Part shown: positions 9,262-20,300 of the stretch, one piece after another
Numbering within the stretch: the stretch's first letter is position 1
Layout of the letters: every line of letters starts with the position of its first letter
Source: CAYPIE01 sp964410665
GTDB taxonomy: Bacteria; Planctomycetota; Planctomycetia; Gemmatales; Gemmataceae
Reading direction: 5' to 3'
Assembly: GCA_964410665.1 (NCBI GenBank)
Contig: CAYPIE010000049.1
Span: 1 to 44,800, forward strand
DNA: 44,800 bases
Made by a program: the position numbers and the translations under genes
The notes under the pieces: model-generated
Databases searched by the model: none
Told to the model about the DNA's origin: nothing
What the model saw: only the letters and a program-made list of their open reading frames with translations

Positions 9262-12200
9262 TCAGTTCCACTCGCGAAATTGTTCGACCATTTCCCGAAC
9301 GCGCTGTTGGCGTCTCTCCAACCAGGCAAACAAGGCCAGGATTGCGATCCCAAGCACAATCCCCGAGACATACCATACCCACGTCTGCTGCCGATCCACC
9401 GCCGCATGCCAGATCATGGCGAATACATCCAGCAGCAAGAAGCTTACCCCCAGATAAACAAATGCCCGTACCCGCAGCAATATGCCCGCCAAAACCCCCG
9501 CCACGCACAGCGCCGCCAAAATCACCGGTAACCAGAGCGAGTCGCCGACCCCGGCAATAAATAAGTCCGTCGCCGAGGCGACATAAATCATACCGATGCC
9601 TAGATAGCGTAAGCCCGAGGCGGTTGACGGGTGCAATCGGGCTCGGTTAACGTGTTCGGAAATCAGCACAATCAGCGCCAACGGGATCACCCAAGCCTGG
9701 GGATGCACCGAGGCCGGGATTTGCTGGTGGGCCAACAACGCCCACACCCCAGCGTTCGCCGCCAATGCCCCTAAGAGTGCCCAGCCGAATGAGTGTCGGG
9801 ATAAGGCAATCAAGCCATACAGCGAACCTGCCAGAAACCAAAGCAGCGCATATATGTCATAGTGCTGAGGCAACTTGGCCAGGTAACCCATCAGCGGCTG
9901 CAACCCAGGGGCGTGGTCATCGACCAAGCCGAGTAGCTCCACGGGTGGCCGCGCCCAAAAGGCGAGCAACGGTATCAGAGGCAACAACACTCCGGTCCGC
10001 AACAACGGCCGAGCCAACACAGTGAAGCCGCGCCGGGCGAACAGTTCCGCCAGCCCCACCCCCACGAAGGCCAAGCCCATCACAATAAAGGTCCAGTAAC
10101 GCACCGCTGCTCCGGTGAATGCTTGTGGGACATTCAAGCGCAGATGGGCAAAGCCGAGGACCAGCAGGAACTCCGCGAGGTAGACATAACCGGTGCGGCC
10201 CTGCGGGACCGCACCGAGTGGATCCCGCTCGGGGTGCAAGGCCAGCCACAACGCCAGCACCAGCAAGCCCAATAGTCCGGCGAAGACACTGCCGACCGCC
10301 AACGGTCCCAACGGCGTGGTGCGCGTGAGCGGGTCATAAACGGAAATTTGCTGCACCAGGACCACGCCCAAAAAGCCCAGAGCCAGCACACCCACCCAAC
10401 GGCCCACGCGTCCAAAGTCTGGGTGCCGCGGCCCCGCCAGATAAACGACCGTGCTCGCGGCCAAAGCCAGAAACGCCCCCGCCTGCCGTGGCAACCAAGG
10501 ATGGGCTTGCGCGGGATCAGGAAGTGCCCAGGCCAGCAAGACGAAGGTAACGGGCAGCAGTTTCAAGGTCGGCGACCACTCCCCGGCTCCCTGCATCACA
10601 CGCGGACGCAGCAGGATGGTCGCACCCACCAAGAGCAAGCCGGCCAACGGAGCCAGCAGCCGCTCCCACAACAACGGTTCGACCCATGCGATCCGAGTGG
10701 CCAAACCAAGCACCACCACGCCCACCAGCGCTTGAAACGAGATCAACCAACTCGGCAATTTGCGAATGGTGGAGATAGACTCCGCAACCGCCTGGTTCAG
10801 ACCCAGCCGCCACTGGAAAATGGTCGCAACCCCTGAAGCGGCCAAGACATAGCCCGCAAGGACCGCGGGCAGCAGCGTATCCGGCCAGATCGGTCCCGAG
10901 CGAAACGCCGCCAGCCCCAGGCCAACCCCGGCCAGCCCGAAGAGATACAGCGACCGCCCGACCCAGTGTGCTGTGCTATCCAGGGTCAACATCCCGAGCC
11001 CGAGACCAATGGTGGCGAAGGTTGCCCAGATGAGCGTTGACGAACTCGTTCCGGTAGCGTTGAGGGTCGGCAAGATGCCAAACAGCAGCAGTCCCAGGGA
11101 CAGCAACATCGCCAGGTGAGCGAACGGAGGCAGCCTCCGCACGGGGGCGTCGAGGCCACAAATCCGCAAGGTGGCAGCGCTGCCCCCACTCACGGCCAAC
11201 CCGGCAGCCGCGGCCAGGGCCAAGCTCGGCGCATCTGCCGCCCCCCAGGCCACGCCCGCCAACACCCCCGCCAGCAGCGCCAAGGTCCCACAGAGATACT
11301 CCCGCCATTGCTGTCGGGTCTGGAAGGCAACCACGCCGGTCAGGAGCGCACTCAGGGCAACACTGACGCTCGGCACCCACGGGTAGGGATCTTCACCTGC
11401 ACCACGGACCGCCATGAGCGTCAGCCCCAGGGCGAGTAGCTGCACCCAGGCCACACCGGTCCAACGCACCTCGTTGGTTCGCTGCAAGACCCGCTCGGCG
11501 AGCAATGCCCCACCAAGCCCCCAGGTCGCCATCAATCCATGGAAGGACAGCCACTTCCCAGGAGCATCCCAGGGTTGTAATGCGCCAGCAACCAACAGCC
11601 CCGCCAACACCACTGCCAACCCCAGCACCCAACGTCGCTGCACAACCGGGGTATTCCAGTGGGTGGCGATCAGCATGGCCAGCAGCACGAGCGCGCCCTC
11701 TGTGCCGAGCAGGGCAAAGGCAGGTGTGAGCGGACGTTCCGGATGCAGCAGTAACGCTCGAAATGCAAGCCCGTCGATGACGATGAGTCCTCCCAGACCC
11801 GTCCCGATGAATACCGTTCTTAGCACGCGACCAGGGACTTGCTGGCCTGCCGCAAGCCAGGTAAGTGACCAGATCGCCGCCGCCCCGATCGCAATCAAGC
11901 CCACTCGCAGTTGCACCTCGAAGTCAAACGGCTGCTCAGACGCGACCACCCCAAGGGCGTAGCCCCCAGCCAGTGTAGCGATCCAGACCCAGCCTCCGGC
12001 AAAGGCATACTCCGGCGAACGTTCCCGCCAGGCCATCCCCGCCAGCCCAACCACCAGCATTGCCAGAGGACTGAGTACCGATACCGTCGCACCCATCTGG
12101 CCAAACACCGAGGTGGGTAATGGCCCGGACGGTGACTGCCCGGAAAAGCCAAGGATTGCCACGACCGCCGTCAGACCAAGCACCACCAGGGCTCCCAGGG

Positions 12201-15200
12201 TCAACAAGCCGCGTACCCAGACCGGAAGCGACGGCGACACCGGTAAGCCCAGCCCCAGATGTCCCCAAGTCTGGCGTAGGCCAAGCACCAACGAACCCAT
12301 TAAGAACACCAAAGCCAAGCCCCAGCGAAGTGCTGAAGCTGCGGCAAGCTGCTCCGGACCGGCAAATTGACTCGCCAGGAGAAAGGGTATGGTCAGCCCA
12401 ACCACGCTTAGGCCGAGCAACGGAACATCCGCTCCATACCGCTCCGGCCGTAAGGCCATCAACAGCATCGCCAGCGTTGCGAGAGCCAGGAGCAACCAGC
12501 TATCCATTCCCCAGACAGAGATCTTTGCGAGGTGCGTCAAATCCTCCGGAGCGAATTCGGCCGGTATCAGTTCGGCCACCAGCGCTGGCAACAATCCCCA
12601 AGCCGCCAACAGCAACTGGCCGACAACCAGTCCACCAAGCACCCATTGATCCACCGAAGGCTGGAACGCGTTCCACAGACGTTGAGCCACTTGCGAAGAA
12701 TACAGCAGCAATCGGACGACTCCCCAAACCAGCGAGAGCAACGCAACCGCCAAGCCAATCCCTTGCAACGCTCGTGGATCAACTAGGCCCATGGGCAGTC
12801 CGGAAAACCAAGTTTGCTGTTCCACCCAGGCCACGCCAGCGAGAATGGCCGACCAGGTCAGGACTCCCTGAACTGCGACAAAGGCCCCCTTCTCCTGCCA
12901 AAGCAGCGCCACCCCCAACCATAGTAGCCCCAACCACCCTGCCAAGCCGGCCCAGGCAAGAACCTGGCCACTCGGAGGAAAGAGTAACAGCAGGAGGGCA
13001 AAGCAGATCGACAACAACGCCGAGCTCCGTAGCGGTGGAAAGTACACCGCATCTCCACGCCACAGTACCGTGGTCCCAGCGATTGCTAGCGTGGCATGGC
13101 TCAGAAAAGCCAGAAGGAGGACTTTCGGGCCTGATTGCACCTCCAACACCGTGGCACTCAGGAGTGCCAACCCAGCCAAACCAAGCAACGAACCAACCCA
13201 GGTCAGCAGCCTTTGCTGATACGACCCAGCCAGGATCAAGGTGGCAGCTGTCATACCAAACAGTGTAACAGTGTGAATATATTCATCCAAAAATCCTGGC
13301 GTCGTCAACGTGAGTCCGCCTGCGAGTAGGGTGGCAGCCCCTGCGACATCGCGGCAAGCACGACGCAAACGCGTCTGCCCAGGCAGAAACGCCCCTCCCA
13401 AGGCCAGCACCATCCCCTCGATCGCAACAACCAATCCCCAGACCTCACGCTGCTCAGGCAGTAGACTCCACAAGCTCCATAGAACTGTCGGCAACAGCAA
13501 CCAAACCCCCAACTGGGCCACAAACTGTGCACGCCAGCGGAACTGGGCTGCCACCAGGCCAAGCCCTGCGGCGAGGTGAGCGGCCGCGGCCAAAGACGGC
13601 TGCTCGCGACCATGAAAGTTACTCATTCCCAGACCAACCGCTACCAACCCCAAAGCTCCACAGGCCAGTACCGTTGCATCGGGCCGCCGGTGGATGCGGA
13701 TGGCTGCCTCGGCACCACACACCACCAAGCCGCCGAGTCCAACCAGCACTGCCCCACTGGCAGCGGAGGTTAACTCCCCGACCATCCAGAACCCAGGATC
13801 CTGACCCCGAGGAGTCTCCCAAGTCTCGAAGATACCCTGATAGCCGATCAGGGCTACGAGCCCTGCCGCCGGTACGGCTCCCAAATACAACCAAGGGAGT
13901 GGTTCACGAAAGGCCAAGATACCCAGAGACAGCATGATCAAGGCGGTCGAACAAAGAAGGGTTTGTGGATCCGGCCAGCTCAGCATTACTGCCAACCCGA
14001 ATACCACTATCCCCGCCACAGCCACGCCCGTTCCTGTCGCTTTTAGCCGCACCGGCTCATGCAGGCCGCGCTGGACCAGCAGCCCAGCTGTCAGGATCGG
14101 TACCCCTGCCACCGTCAGTGGTAGTGCAAGGTGATGCCACCCCTCGATCGAATCCTCGAGGCGACTCACGACAAACCCCCAGCTGGTCCCCAGGGCAAAG
14201 AACCCCAGTCCTACTAGTAACAGCAACGCGACCGCCCACGAACCTGTCAGCCTGCTTGCATCTCCCCGCTTGACCATCCGATCGGACCCACCGATCGGAA
14301 CACTCGTGGCAAGCACAAAGCAACCAAGTGGCAGCCAGGTGGCGAGGAGGTTGCCCCAAGTGCTGCCGTTGAGCCAGGGCAAGGTTTGTACCATGGGTGC
14401 TCCGACCAAAGCCAAGGCAAACAGCCAGCGTGCTCTCCGGGTAGGCAGTGCATCCGCCTCGGCCAGGTCGCGTGCTCCAGTCCTTACCAACCCAGCAAAC
14501 AGGATTGTGGCCAGCACTTTGACCATCACATCAACGGTCCGTGTCGAGTCCTCGACCCCAGAATCAGCTAGCAGCAATAGATTTAACGGCGTCAACAGTA
14601 GGGCAATGGCCAGCAGCCCCTGCGAGGTGCCCGTCAAACGCCAGTGATGAAACGAGTAATAGCCCGCCCCGAAGACTCCTGCCGTAATCCCGCTTGTGAG
14701 CAGAAAGATCGAGTAGGGGAGTTCGCGCAAAGTCCCCCACAAGGAGATCACCAGAGCGATCGAGCAGCCGACAATCAATACCCCGCCGACCAATTCACCC
14801 CAGAGGATGTTGCGTTCATGCATAAAGGTGCTGAGCACTTCCGGCAACGCCGGGCGCGAAGGACGTGCGGACTCCATAGGCAACGCCTGCCTCGCTGGTT
14901 GGGGCGACGTGGTCGATGAGAAATGCGATGTTTGAGGGAATTCCGGGAGAGCCGATGCCGTTTCCACCTCGGGTGCCGCCGATCTCCGAGCCGGTGTCGG
15001 CGGAGCAACTTCCGGAGTCGACGCTGCAGCCTTGCGAACTGGCGGTACAGGAGGGGGTGTCGCGGGCACAGCCGGGAGGAGTTCTCGTTTTGGCACCGGC
15101 GGTTCGGGTACCGTCCACAACTGCAGCGTCAGTTTCTCGGACACCAGGGTAGCAATCTCTTTGGCGAGGATTGCTCGCTCGGCTAATTGCTCGACTTCCT

Positions 15201-15441
15201 CTTTGGCAATGCGTAGGCGTAAGAGCTTGGCGGCAAGTTCCCCCCGCAAATCGAGTTGGCAGCCCGGACAGATGGTCTTCGCAGCCACAACCGGTTGCGT
15301 ACACGCTGGACAGCAACCATTGCTTAGCCCGAGCTGGGGAATCACAGGTTGCGCCTTCGGTGGGCGGCGACGCTGACTCAATACCACCACCAGCACTATC
15401 ACACTCACGAAGAACAGTGAGCACGAGCCGAGAATTCCCAT
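9262..15441 (-). CDS. Giant polytopic membrane protein with N-terminal zinc ribbon (uncharacterised)
   Basis: A 2059-residue protein counted from the ATG at 15441, which has GGGGGA 6 nt upstream. The open frame could start 41 codons earlier, but that extension contains a leader inverted repeat and looks non-coding. Order: one transmembrane helix (about 5-21); a zinc ribbon with CPAC (44-47) and CPGC (58-61); a charged, coiled-coil-prone stretch; a proline-rich linker (about 105-210); then dozens of predicted hydrophobic helices to the end, separated by very short loops. No transporter signature or enzymatic motif was recognised. The overall style recalls the DUF2157/DUF2339 class of predicted membrane proteins, but this one is about twice or more their usual length and the assignment is tentative. 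The C-terminus is short, basic and cytosolic-looking (WLERRQQRVREMVEQFREWN). Confidence 0.85.
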   Translation of the reverse strand: MGILGSCSLFFVSVIVLVVVLSQRRRPPKAQPVIPQLGLSNGCCPACTQPVVAAKTICPGCQLDLRGELAAKLLRLRIAKEEVEQLAERAILAKEIATLVSEKLTLQLWTVPEPPVPKRELLPAVPATPPPVPPVRKAAASTPEVAPPTPARRSAAPEVETASALPEFPQTSHFSSTTSPQPARQALPMESARPSRPALPEVLSTFMHERNILWGELVGGVLIVGCSIALVISLWGTLRELPYSIFLLTSGITAGVFGAGYYSFHHWRLTGTSQGLLAIALLLTPLNLLLLADSGVEDSTRTVDVMVKVLATILFAGLVRTGARDLAEADALPTRRARWLFALALVGAPMVQTLPWLNGSTWGNLLATWLPLGCFVLATSVPIGGSDRMVKRGDASRLTGSWAVALLLLVGLGFFALGTSWGFVVSRLEDSIEGWHHLALPLTVAGVPILTAGLLVQRGLHEPVRLKATGTGVAVAGIVVFGLAVMLSWPDPQTLLCSTALIMLSLGILAFREPLPWLYLGAVPAAGLVALIGYQGIFETWETPRGQDPGFWMVGELTSAASGAVLVGLGGLVVCGAEAAIRIHRRPDATVLACGALGLVAVGLGMSNFHGREQPSLAAAAHLAAGLGLVAAQFRWRAQFVAQLGVWLLLPTVLWSLWSLLPEQREVWGLVVAIEGMVLALGGAFLPGQTRLRRACRDVAGAATLLAGGLTLTTPGFLDEYIHTVTLFGMTAATLILAGSYQQRLLTWVGSLLGLAGLALLSATVLEVQSGPKVLLLAFLSHATLAIAGTTVLWRGDAVYFPPLRSSALLSICFALLLLLFPPSGQVLAWAGLAGWLGLLWLGVALLWQEKGAFVAVQGVLTWSAILAGVAWVEQQTWFSGLPMGLVDPRALQGIGLAVALLSLVWGVVRLLLYSSQVAQRLWNAFQPSVDQWVLGGLVVGQLLLAAWGLLPALVAELIPAEFAPEDLTHLAKISVWGMDSWLLLALATLAMLLMALRPERYGADVPLLGLSVVGLTIPFLLASQFAGPEQLAAASALRWGLALVFLMGSLVLGLRQTWGHLGLGLPVSPSLPVWVRGLLTLGALVVLGLTAVVAILGFSGQSPSGPLPTSVFGQMGATVSVLSPLAMLVVGLAGMAWRERSPEYAFAGGWVWIATLAGGYALGVVASEQPFDFEVQLRVGLIAIGAAAIWSLTWLAAGQQVPGRVLRTVFIGTGLGGLIVIDGLAFRALLLHPERPLTPAFALLGTEGALVLLAMLIATHWNTPVVQRRWVLGLAVVLAGLLVAGALQPWDAPGKWLSFHGLMATWGLGGALLAERVLQRTNEVRWTGVAWVQLLALGLTLMAVRGAGEDPYPWVPSVSVALSALLTGVVAFQTRQQWREYLCGTLALLAGVLAGVAWGAADAPSLALAAAAGLAVSGGSAATLRICGLDAPVRRLPPFAHLAMLLSLGLLLFGILPTLNATGTSSSTLIWATFATIGLGLGMLTLDSTAHWVGRSLYLFGLAGVGLGLAAFRSGPIWPDTLLPAVLAGYVLAASGVATIFQWRLGLNQAVAESISTIRKLPSWLISFQALVGVVVLGLATRIAWVEPLLWERLLAPLAGLLLVGATILLRPRVMQGAGEWSPTLKLLPVTFVLLAWALPDPAQAHPWLPRQAGAFLALAASTVVYLAGPRHPDFGRVGRWVGVLALGFLGVVLVQQISVYDPLTRTTPLGPLAVGSVFAGLLGLLVLALWLALHPERDPLGAVPQGRTGYVYLAEFLLVLGFAHLRLNVPQAFTGAAVRYWTFIVMGLAFVGVGLAELFARRGFTVLARPLLRTGVLLPLIPLLAFWARPPVELLGLVDDHAPGLQPLMGYLAKLPQHYDIYALLWFLAGSLYGLIALSRHSFGWALLGALAANAGVWALLAHQQIPASVHPQAWVIPLALIVLISEHVNRARLHPSTASGLRYLGIGMIYVASATDLFIAGVGDSLWLPVILAALCVAGVLAGILLRVRAFVYLGVSFLLLDVFAMIWHAAVDRQQTWVWYVSGIVLGIAILALFAWLERRQQRVREMVEQFREWN

Positions 15442-15480
15442 GGCGAGTCCCCCAGGCGAACGGCAACGAGCGACACCTAC

Positions 15481-15512
15481 GGGCCTATCTCCAGAATAGA
15501 CACGATAGGCCC
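15481..15512. promoter_or_regulatory. Leader inverted repeat upstream of the giant membrane-protein gene
   Basis: GGGCCTATC (15481-15489) and GATAGGCCC (15504-15512) form a perfect 9-bp inverted repeat around a 14-nt loop, about 40 nt upstream of the chosen start. It could be an mRNA hairpin or an operator. Confidence 0.55.
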
Positions 15513-15574
15513 TCACACAAACACGGTTGTTATCAGTGTGGACCGAGATCGCCAGTGAGCACAAGGAAGATCGG

Positions 15575-15590
15575 ATCTGAATATTCAGAT
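15575..15590. promoter_or_regulatory. Perfect 16-bp palindrome, operator-like
   Basis: ATCTGAATATTCAGAT is its own reverse complement. It sits about 135 bp upstream of the giant membrane-protein start in AT-rich DNA, where a promoter is expected. A dimeric repressor or activator site is inferred; no cognate regulator is identified. Confidence 0.5.
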
Positions 15591-15696
15591 AATTTTAAAA
15601 GTGTAATATGTTTTTAGACTGTTGCACTTGCCGTCTGGTACGCGTCACCACCTGACGACTCAGGGTTGTCGACAAGCTATCGCTCGCCTGCCTTTT

Positions 15697-16053
15697 CCGA
15701 GCGGCGAGTGTGTACCCAACAGTGTTCGGCACCATAGTTGCTCTGGGCTGGGTGGCACGCCCGGAGTCGGCGACGGGCGTGGGAATCGCCCCGTGCGTGG
15801 GGGGCATGGGAATGCACAGGTTGAGGAGCATGCCTCGCGTCGCTCCCGCGCGGAGTCCGGAGGTAGCCTGGCACACGTTCGCCGGTGCAGGGGAAACATC
15901 CGGGGGTAGCGAATGCCAGGGCGTTTCCCACGCCCGTCGCGGACTCCGAGCGTACCACCCAGCCGGCAACCCGGCGAGGCCGCTCCGATGCGGGGAGAAG
16001 ACCCACCAGCAAGCATCGTGCCGAACACCTTTGGGTTCCCATCCGCCGTTCGG
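15697..16053. repeat. Palindromic intergenic repeat element, copy A
   Basis: The element is about 356 bp. Outer arms 15697-15732 and 16018-16053 are inverted repeats matching at 29 of 36 positions and share GTGTTCGGCAC/GTGCCGAACAC. Inner arms 15747-15786 and 15924-15963 match inverted at 36 of 40 positions. A related element lies in the opposite orientation at 23853-24112. No transposase is encoded, so it resembles a MITE or other non-autonomous dispersed repeat. It fills most of the gap 15442-16112, which has no supported gene. Confidence 0.85.
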
Positions 16054-16112
16054 AAATATAGACCGAGGACGAGGGCTCCAGGCACAGGCTTGCGGAATTG
16101 ATTCCCTATGGG

Positions 16113-17342
16113 TCAAGGCCGAATGTTGACCGCAACCAGTCGGTTGCTGTTGCGAGCATAGAGCATGTCGCCGACCACCGTCGGTGCCGTCCAACAGCGA
16201 TCCTTCAAAAGGGGCACTTGCTTGCCTTCTTGCAAACCCTTGGGTTGCAGTTGGCACTGGGTCAGACGGCCATCCCCACGCAGAATCAGCGTTTCGGTCG
16301 GAAGTTTGAGCACGTTCGCATGGGCTTGGCCCCGTTCACGCCAAAGCTCGTGACCATCCTCGAGCGAAAGTGCGCCAAAGAGCGGCCCGACCCCGCCATA
16401 CACGGCAGCCCCATCACTCACCCAGTTACAATAGAAGAACTCGGCACGCCGGTTCGTCCAGATCACACGAACGTCAAACTGCCTCCCTTGGCGGGTAACC
16501 TTGAGCATCTGCGTACCGCTGACCCCTTGGCCGGAGATCAGCAGGCGACCTTCCTCGAGCACCAGTGGCGTGGGCACATTCGTCAATCCCTGCTTCGGGA
16601 GCGCATACCGCCAGCGCTCCGCACCATCCTCGGCCGCACAACCGACGATGTCGTCTCGGGTCATTTGCACAATCTGCTCCTCATCGTCAACCTTCAGTAG
16701 CACCGGGGAGGCATAGCTAGGCTCCGCCGCAGCCGACCGCCAAAGCACCGAGCCATCCTTTGGGGCAAAGGCGATGAGATTGGTTACGCCACCGACGTGG
16801 ACGATCAAGCGTCCTCGGTGAACCAGGGGACTGGCTGCAAAACCAAACTGAACAGGCGTTGCGGCAAAGTCCTTGACCAGATCATGTTGCCACAGCATCT
16901 TCCCCGTGATCGCCTCGAAGCCGGTGAATATCCCAGTAAAGCCAAGCGTACAGAGGACCCCCTCGGCCAGCGCAGGCGTCGCCTGGGGCTGGATGGGCTC
17001 ATTGTTGTATTTTTCTTGCTTGGCATGTTGGGCCACCGGGTAGCGATAGGTCCATTGTGTTTCTCCAGTTTTGGCATCGAGGGCAAGCACCACCTCGTCG
17101 CCTTTCGTCCGATCCGCTACCGACGGTTCCGAATACATGGTAAAGATGCGCTGACCATCATGGACAATGCCCGAGGTACCAGGCCCGAGTGGACGGCTCC
17201 AGCTTTCACCCCGGTCAAGGACGATGGATGTCGGGGAATTCACCGTCCAGTTGCGTTGAGCTCCGCCAAACTGAACCCAGGGTTCGCTGGCCATGGTCTG
17301 ACTTGACATCCCTAACAAACTAAGCAGTAAGAGTTTTTTCAT
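16113..17342 (-). CDS. Exported PQQ-type beta-propeller protein
   Basis: 409 residues. A signal peptide is visible (MKKLLLLSLLGMSSQTMA, cleavage likely before SEPW). The rest is a repeated PQQ_2/BamB-like propeller: successive blades carry A-x-D-x-x-T-G-x-x-x-W-type motifs such as LALDAKTGETQWTYRY, FEAITGKMLWQHD and FAPKDGSVLWRS. Residues for PQQ chemistry were not seen, so a scaffolding or ligand-sensing role in the periplasm is more likely than dehydrogenase activity. Its ATG overlaps the stop codon of the upstream kinase gene (ATGA), implying translational coupling. A substrate or partner of the kinase pathway is inferred from context only. Confidence 0.88.
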   Translation of the reverse strand: MKKLLLLSLLGMSSQTMASEPWVQFGGAQRNWTVNSPTSIVLDRGESWSRPLGPGTSGIVHDGQRIFTMYSEPSVADRTKGDEVVLALDAKTGETQWTYRYPVAQHAKQEKYNNEPIQPQATPALAEGVLCTLGFTGIFTGFEAITGKMLWQHDLVKDFAATPVQFGFAASPLVHRGRLIVHVGGVTNLIAFAPKDGSVLWRSAAAEPSYASPVLLKVDDEEQIVQMTRDDIVGCAAEDGAERWRYALPKQGLTNVPTPLVLEEGRLLISGQGVSGTQMLKVTRQGRQFDVRVIWTNRRAEFFYCNWVSDGAAVYGGVGPLFGALSLEDGHELWRERGQAHANVLKLPTETLILRGDGRLTQCQLQPKGLQEGKQVPLLKDRCWTAPTVVGDMLYARNSNRLVAVNIRP

Positions 17343-20300
17343 GGATTAGCCTCAAAGTGTTCCGTCTCCGACGGGGGCTTGGACAACGGCCAACGGCGAA
17401 CCGTGCCGGTTTGGTCTGCAACCATCAACAGCGATTCGTCATGTGACAGGGAAAAGCGTGTGAGATCGCTTAGGCCGGAATCGAATTCCCAAACCCGATC
17501 ACCGCTCTGGAAATTCCAGGCTCGGATGCGGCCATCATAGCGGGCCAGGGCGAGGACCCGATGCCCATGGCGACTACAGACGAGGTCGCCGATCGCCGAG
17601 GCATACGCTTGCAGGACGCGTAAGCGCTTGCCCGTCTCCAGGTCCCAAACGGCGATGCGGCCATCCGCACTGCCGACCAACAACCGTGAAGCATCAGGGG
17701 TAAAAGTGAGCGCTGTCGCCTCCACCGCTTCCTCCCAGCAAAAGTGGTAGCGAGGTAGACCCCGGTCTAGCCCCCAGACGACAACGCTCCCATCCACGCC
17801 GGCGGCCGCGACCCGATCACCGTCCGGCGCGAAGGCCACACGCAGAGCCCAGTTGTCCAGCCCCTGGAGGAAACGGCGAGGACGGCCGCTGGCGAGGTCC
17901 CACAGGGTAAGCGTCCCTTCGGAGCGATGGGCATCCCGTGGAGAAGGTCCGGCCAGCAGCGTTCCGTCGGGACTCAGCGCCAGATCGCGTACTCCCCAGT
18001 CACAGGGGATGGCTTGGATCGGCTCGGCAGGCGTGTTCGGATCATGTAGGGTCGCCGCATCCCAAATTTTCAACGTACGGTCATACCCATAAGTCACGAT
18101 CCGATTCTCATCGGGGTTCGCCACGACCGCGAACCCCTGACCGGTATGCACCGATCGTTCCAAAACCTGCTCCCCTGGGGTAGCAGGTAAGATGCGTAGC
18201 TGGCCATCGCCTCCCAGCACCAGTAACTCTCCTTGGAGCGGCAAGTGAGCAAGATCCTCCGCTGGTGAACGGGAGGCAAACTCGCTCGGGCCGGTAAGTT
18301 GGGCGGCCGACCACACCCGAATGGTCCCGTTGCCACTGGCCACGGCACAGCCATCTCCCTGTGGGTGGGCGGCCAGGGCTTGGATCCCTCCCAACTCGCC
18401 AAATCCCTGTACCGACCAGTGGCCGGTCTCCAGATCCAGGATATAGATCGCTTCCTGGCGACCCGCGAGTATCACCTGCCTACCCGAGCTCGCCAAATCG
18501 GCGATGGAGGTTCCATTGGTAGGAAGCGGCCATTCATCAATGCGTTGAAAGTTTTCTGACCACAAGGCGATGCCGTTGCCCACACTCACCCACCCCTTGA
18601 GGTGGTCCGGCTGCCGCAGCATCCGCCGTAACGACCAGCGGTTGAGTTGCTCACCCACCCGGTTTTGCCGCCAGAACCATGAAATCGCTTCCCCCTTGGC
18701 CGCACTCAGCAAGACATCCGGTTTGGCAAAGGCGAGGGTGTTGACCGGTTGCTTATGGTGGCCCAGGGGTGGACGTAGGGTCTTGGTCGTGAGATCCCAC
18801 ATTCGCACCATACCGTCTGCGCCCCCCACGGCGATATGCTCGCCATCGGGAGTGAACCGCACGGCAGTCACCGCTCCCATGTGGGCGACGACATCGCCAA
18901 GCCGCTCACCGGAGCTCACCTGCCAGAGGCAGAGTCGGCCGTGCCGATCCCCGGTCACGATGCGCTGCCCACGCGGCCCGAAGCGGACCGCGGTGATCGC
19001 CGCACGATGACCAGCGAAGACCTGCTGCGTGGTCCCTGACGCCAGCGTCCAGAGCCGGGCCAGGCCATCTTCGCCACCACTCAGCAGCAGCCGACCATCC
19101 GGGGCATAATCAAGACACAGGCTGCCACCCGGATGACCATCCAGGATTTGTGCATGGTCGCGCAGGCGGAAGGACAACCACTGCCACTCTGGGCCGCGCA
19201 TGCTGTCTGGACACTGTCTCAGCAAGCGTTGCGCGTTGCCACGATGTCCACGTTGGATGGCTTCCCCCGCCGCATTGATTTGGTTGTCATAACGTAGCCG
19301 CTCACTGACCTCTCTTGCCATCTCGGCGCGTAGGGCTGCCTCGCGGGCCAACAGTTGGTTTTGGCGGGCGACCATGACCCCATAGGTGATGCCGACTAAG
19401 CCCAACATCAACATCACGAACAGGACCAGCCCCACCCCGACACCCACACGATGACGGCGAACAAACTTGCGCATCCGGTAGGCGAGACTCGGCGGTCGGG
19501 CGGTCACCGGTTGGTCACTCAGATAGCACTCCACGTCCTCTAAAAAAGACCGGGCGTTCGGGTAGCGGCGTTCGCGATCCTTCTCTAAGGCCTTCATCAC
19601 GATCCAGTCTAGGTCGCCGGCCACAGTTCGGAACAGGCTACTCGGGTCGACCCGACGATGCTCGGCAACCGAGGTGAGTGCGCCCCCTAATGAACTAAGC
19701 CGCGCGCTGGGCCGCGGCGGATCGACCTCGCGGATGGTTCGCTGAATCTCGGCATAGGCCAGACCGCGGATATCCAGTGGCGTGGTGCCGGTGAGCAGTT
19801 CGTAGAGCAGCACTCCAAGCGAGTAAATGTCGCTGCGGGTGTCCGCACCTAACTCGGAGGTTTCGGCCTGCTCAGGGCTCATATACGCGGGAGTGCCGAT
19901 CATCTGGCGAAATTCGGTGAACAACGTGCGTTCGGTTAACGGCCCGTTCAGCGCTTTGGCAATGCCGAAGTCGATGACCTTCGGTACCGGTGTGCCGTCG
20001 CGTAGTGTGACCAGGACATTGGACGGTTTCAGATCGCGATGAATCACTCCTTTTTGATGGGCATGTTGCACCGCAGCACACACAGCGGTAAACAAGCCCA
20101 GACGTTCGCGTGCCGTAAGTGTGTTGGCATCAGAATATTCGGTGATTGGGATACCATGGACCAGCTCCATGACAAAGTAGGGGCGGCCATCCTCGGTACT
20201 CCCAGCGTCATACACCTTGGCAATGTTGGGATGATCCATGAGCGCTAGTGCTTGGCGCTCGGCTTCAAACCGCGCGACCACCAGTCGGCTATCCATCCCC

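Noticed and set aside
12120..13268. 382-codon plus-strand open frame inside the giant membrane-protein gene
   Set aside because: It is antisense to a continuous, clearly coding membrane frame; its composition (Pro, Arg, Ser-rich, low complexity) is the shadow of hydrophobic codons on the other strand.
15595..16257. Long open frames through the palindromic repeat A
   Set aside because: Both strands are open because of the inverted repeat and GC bias; none has a start signal, and one overlaps the propeller gene.
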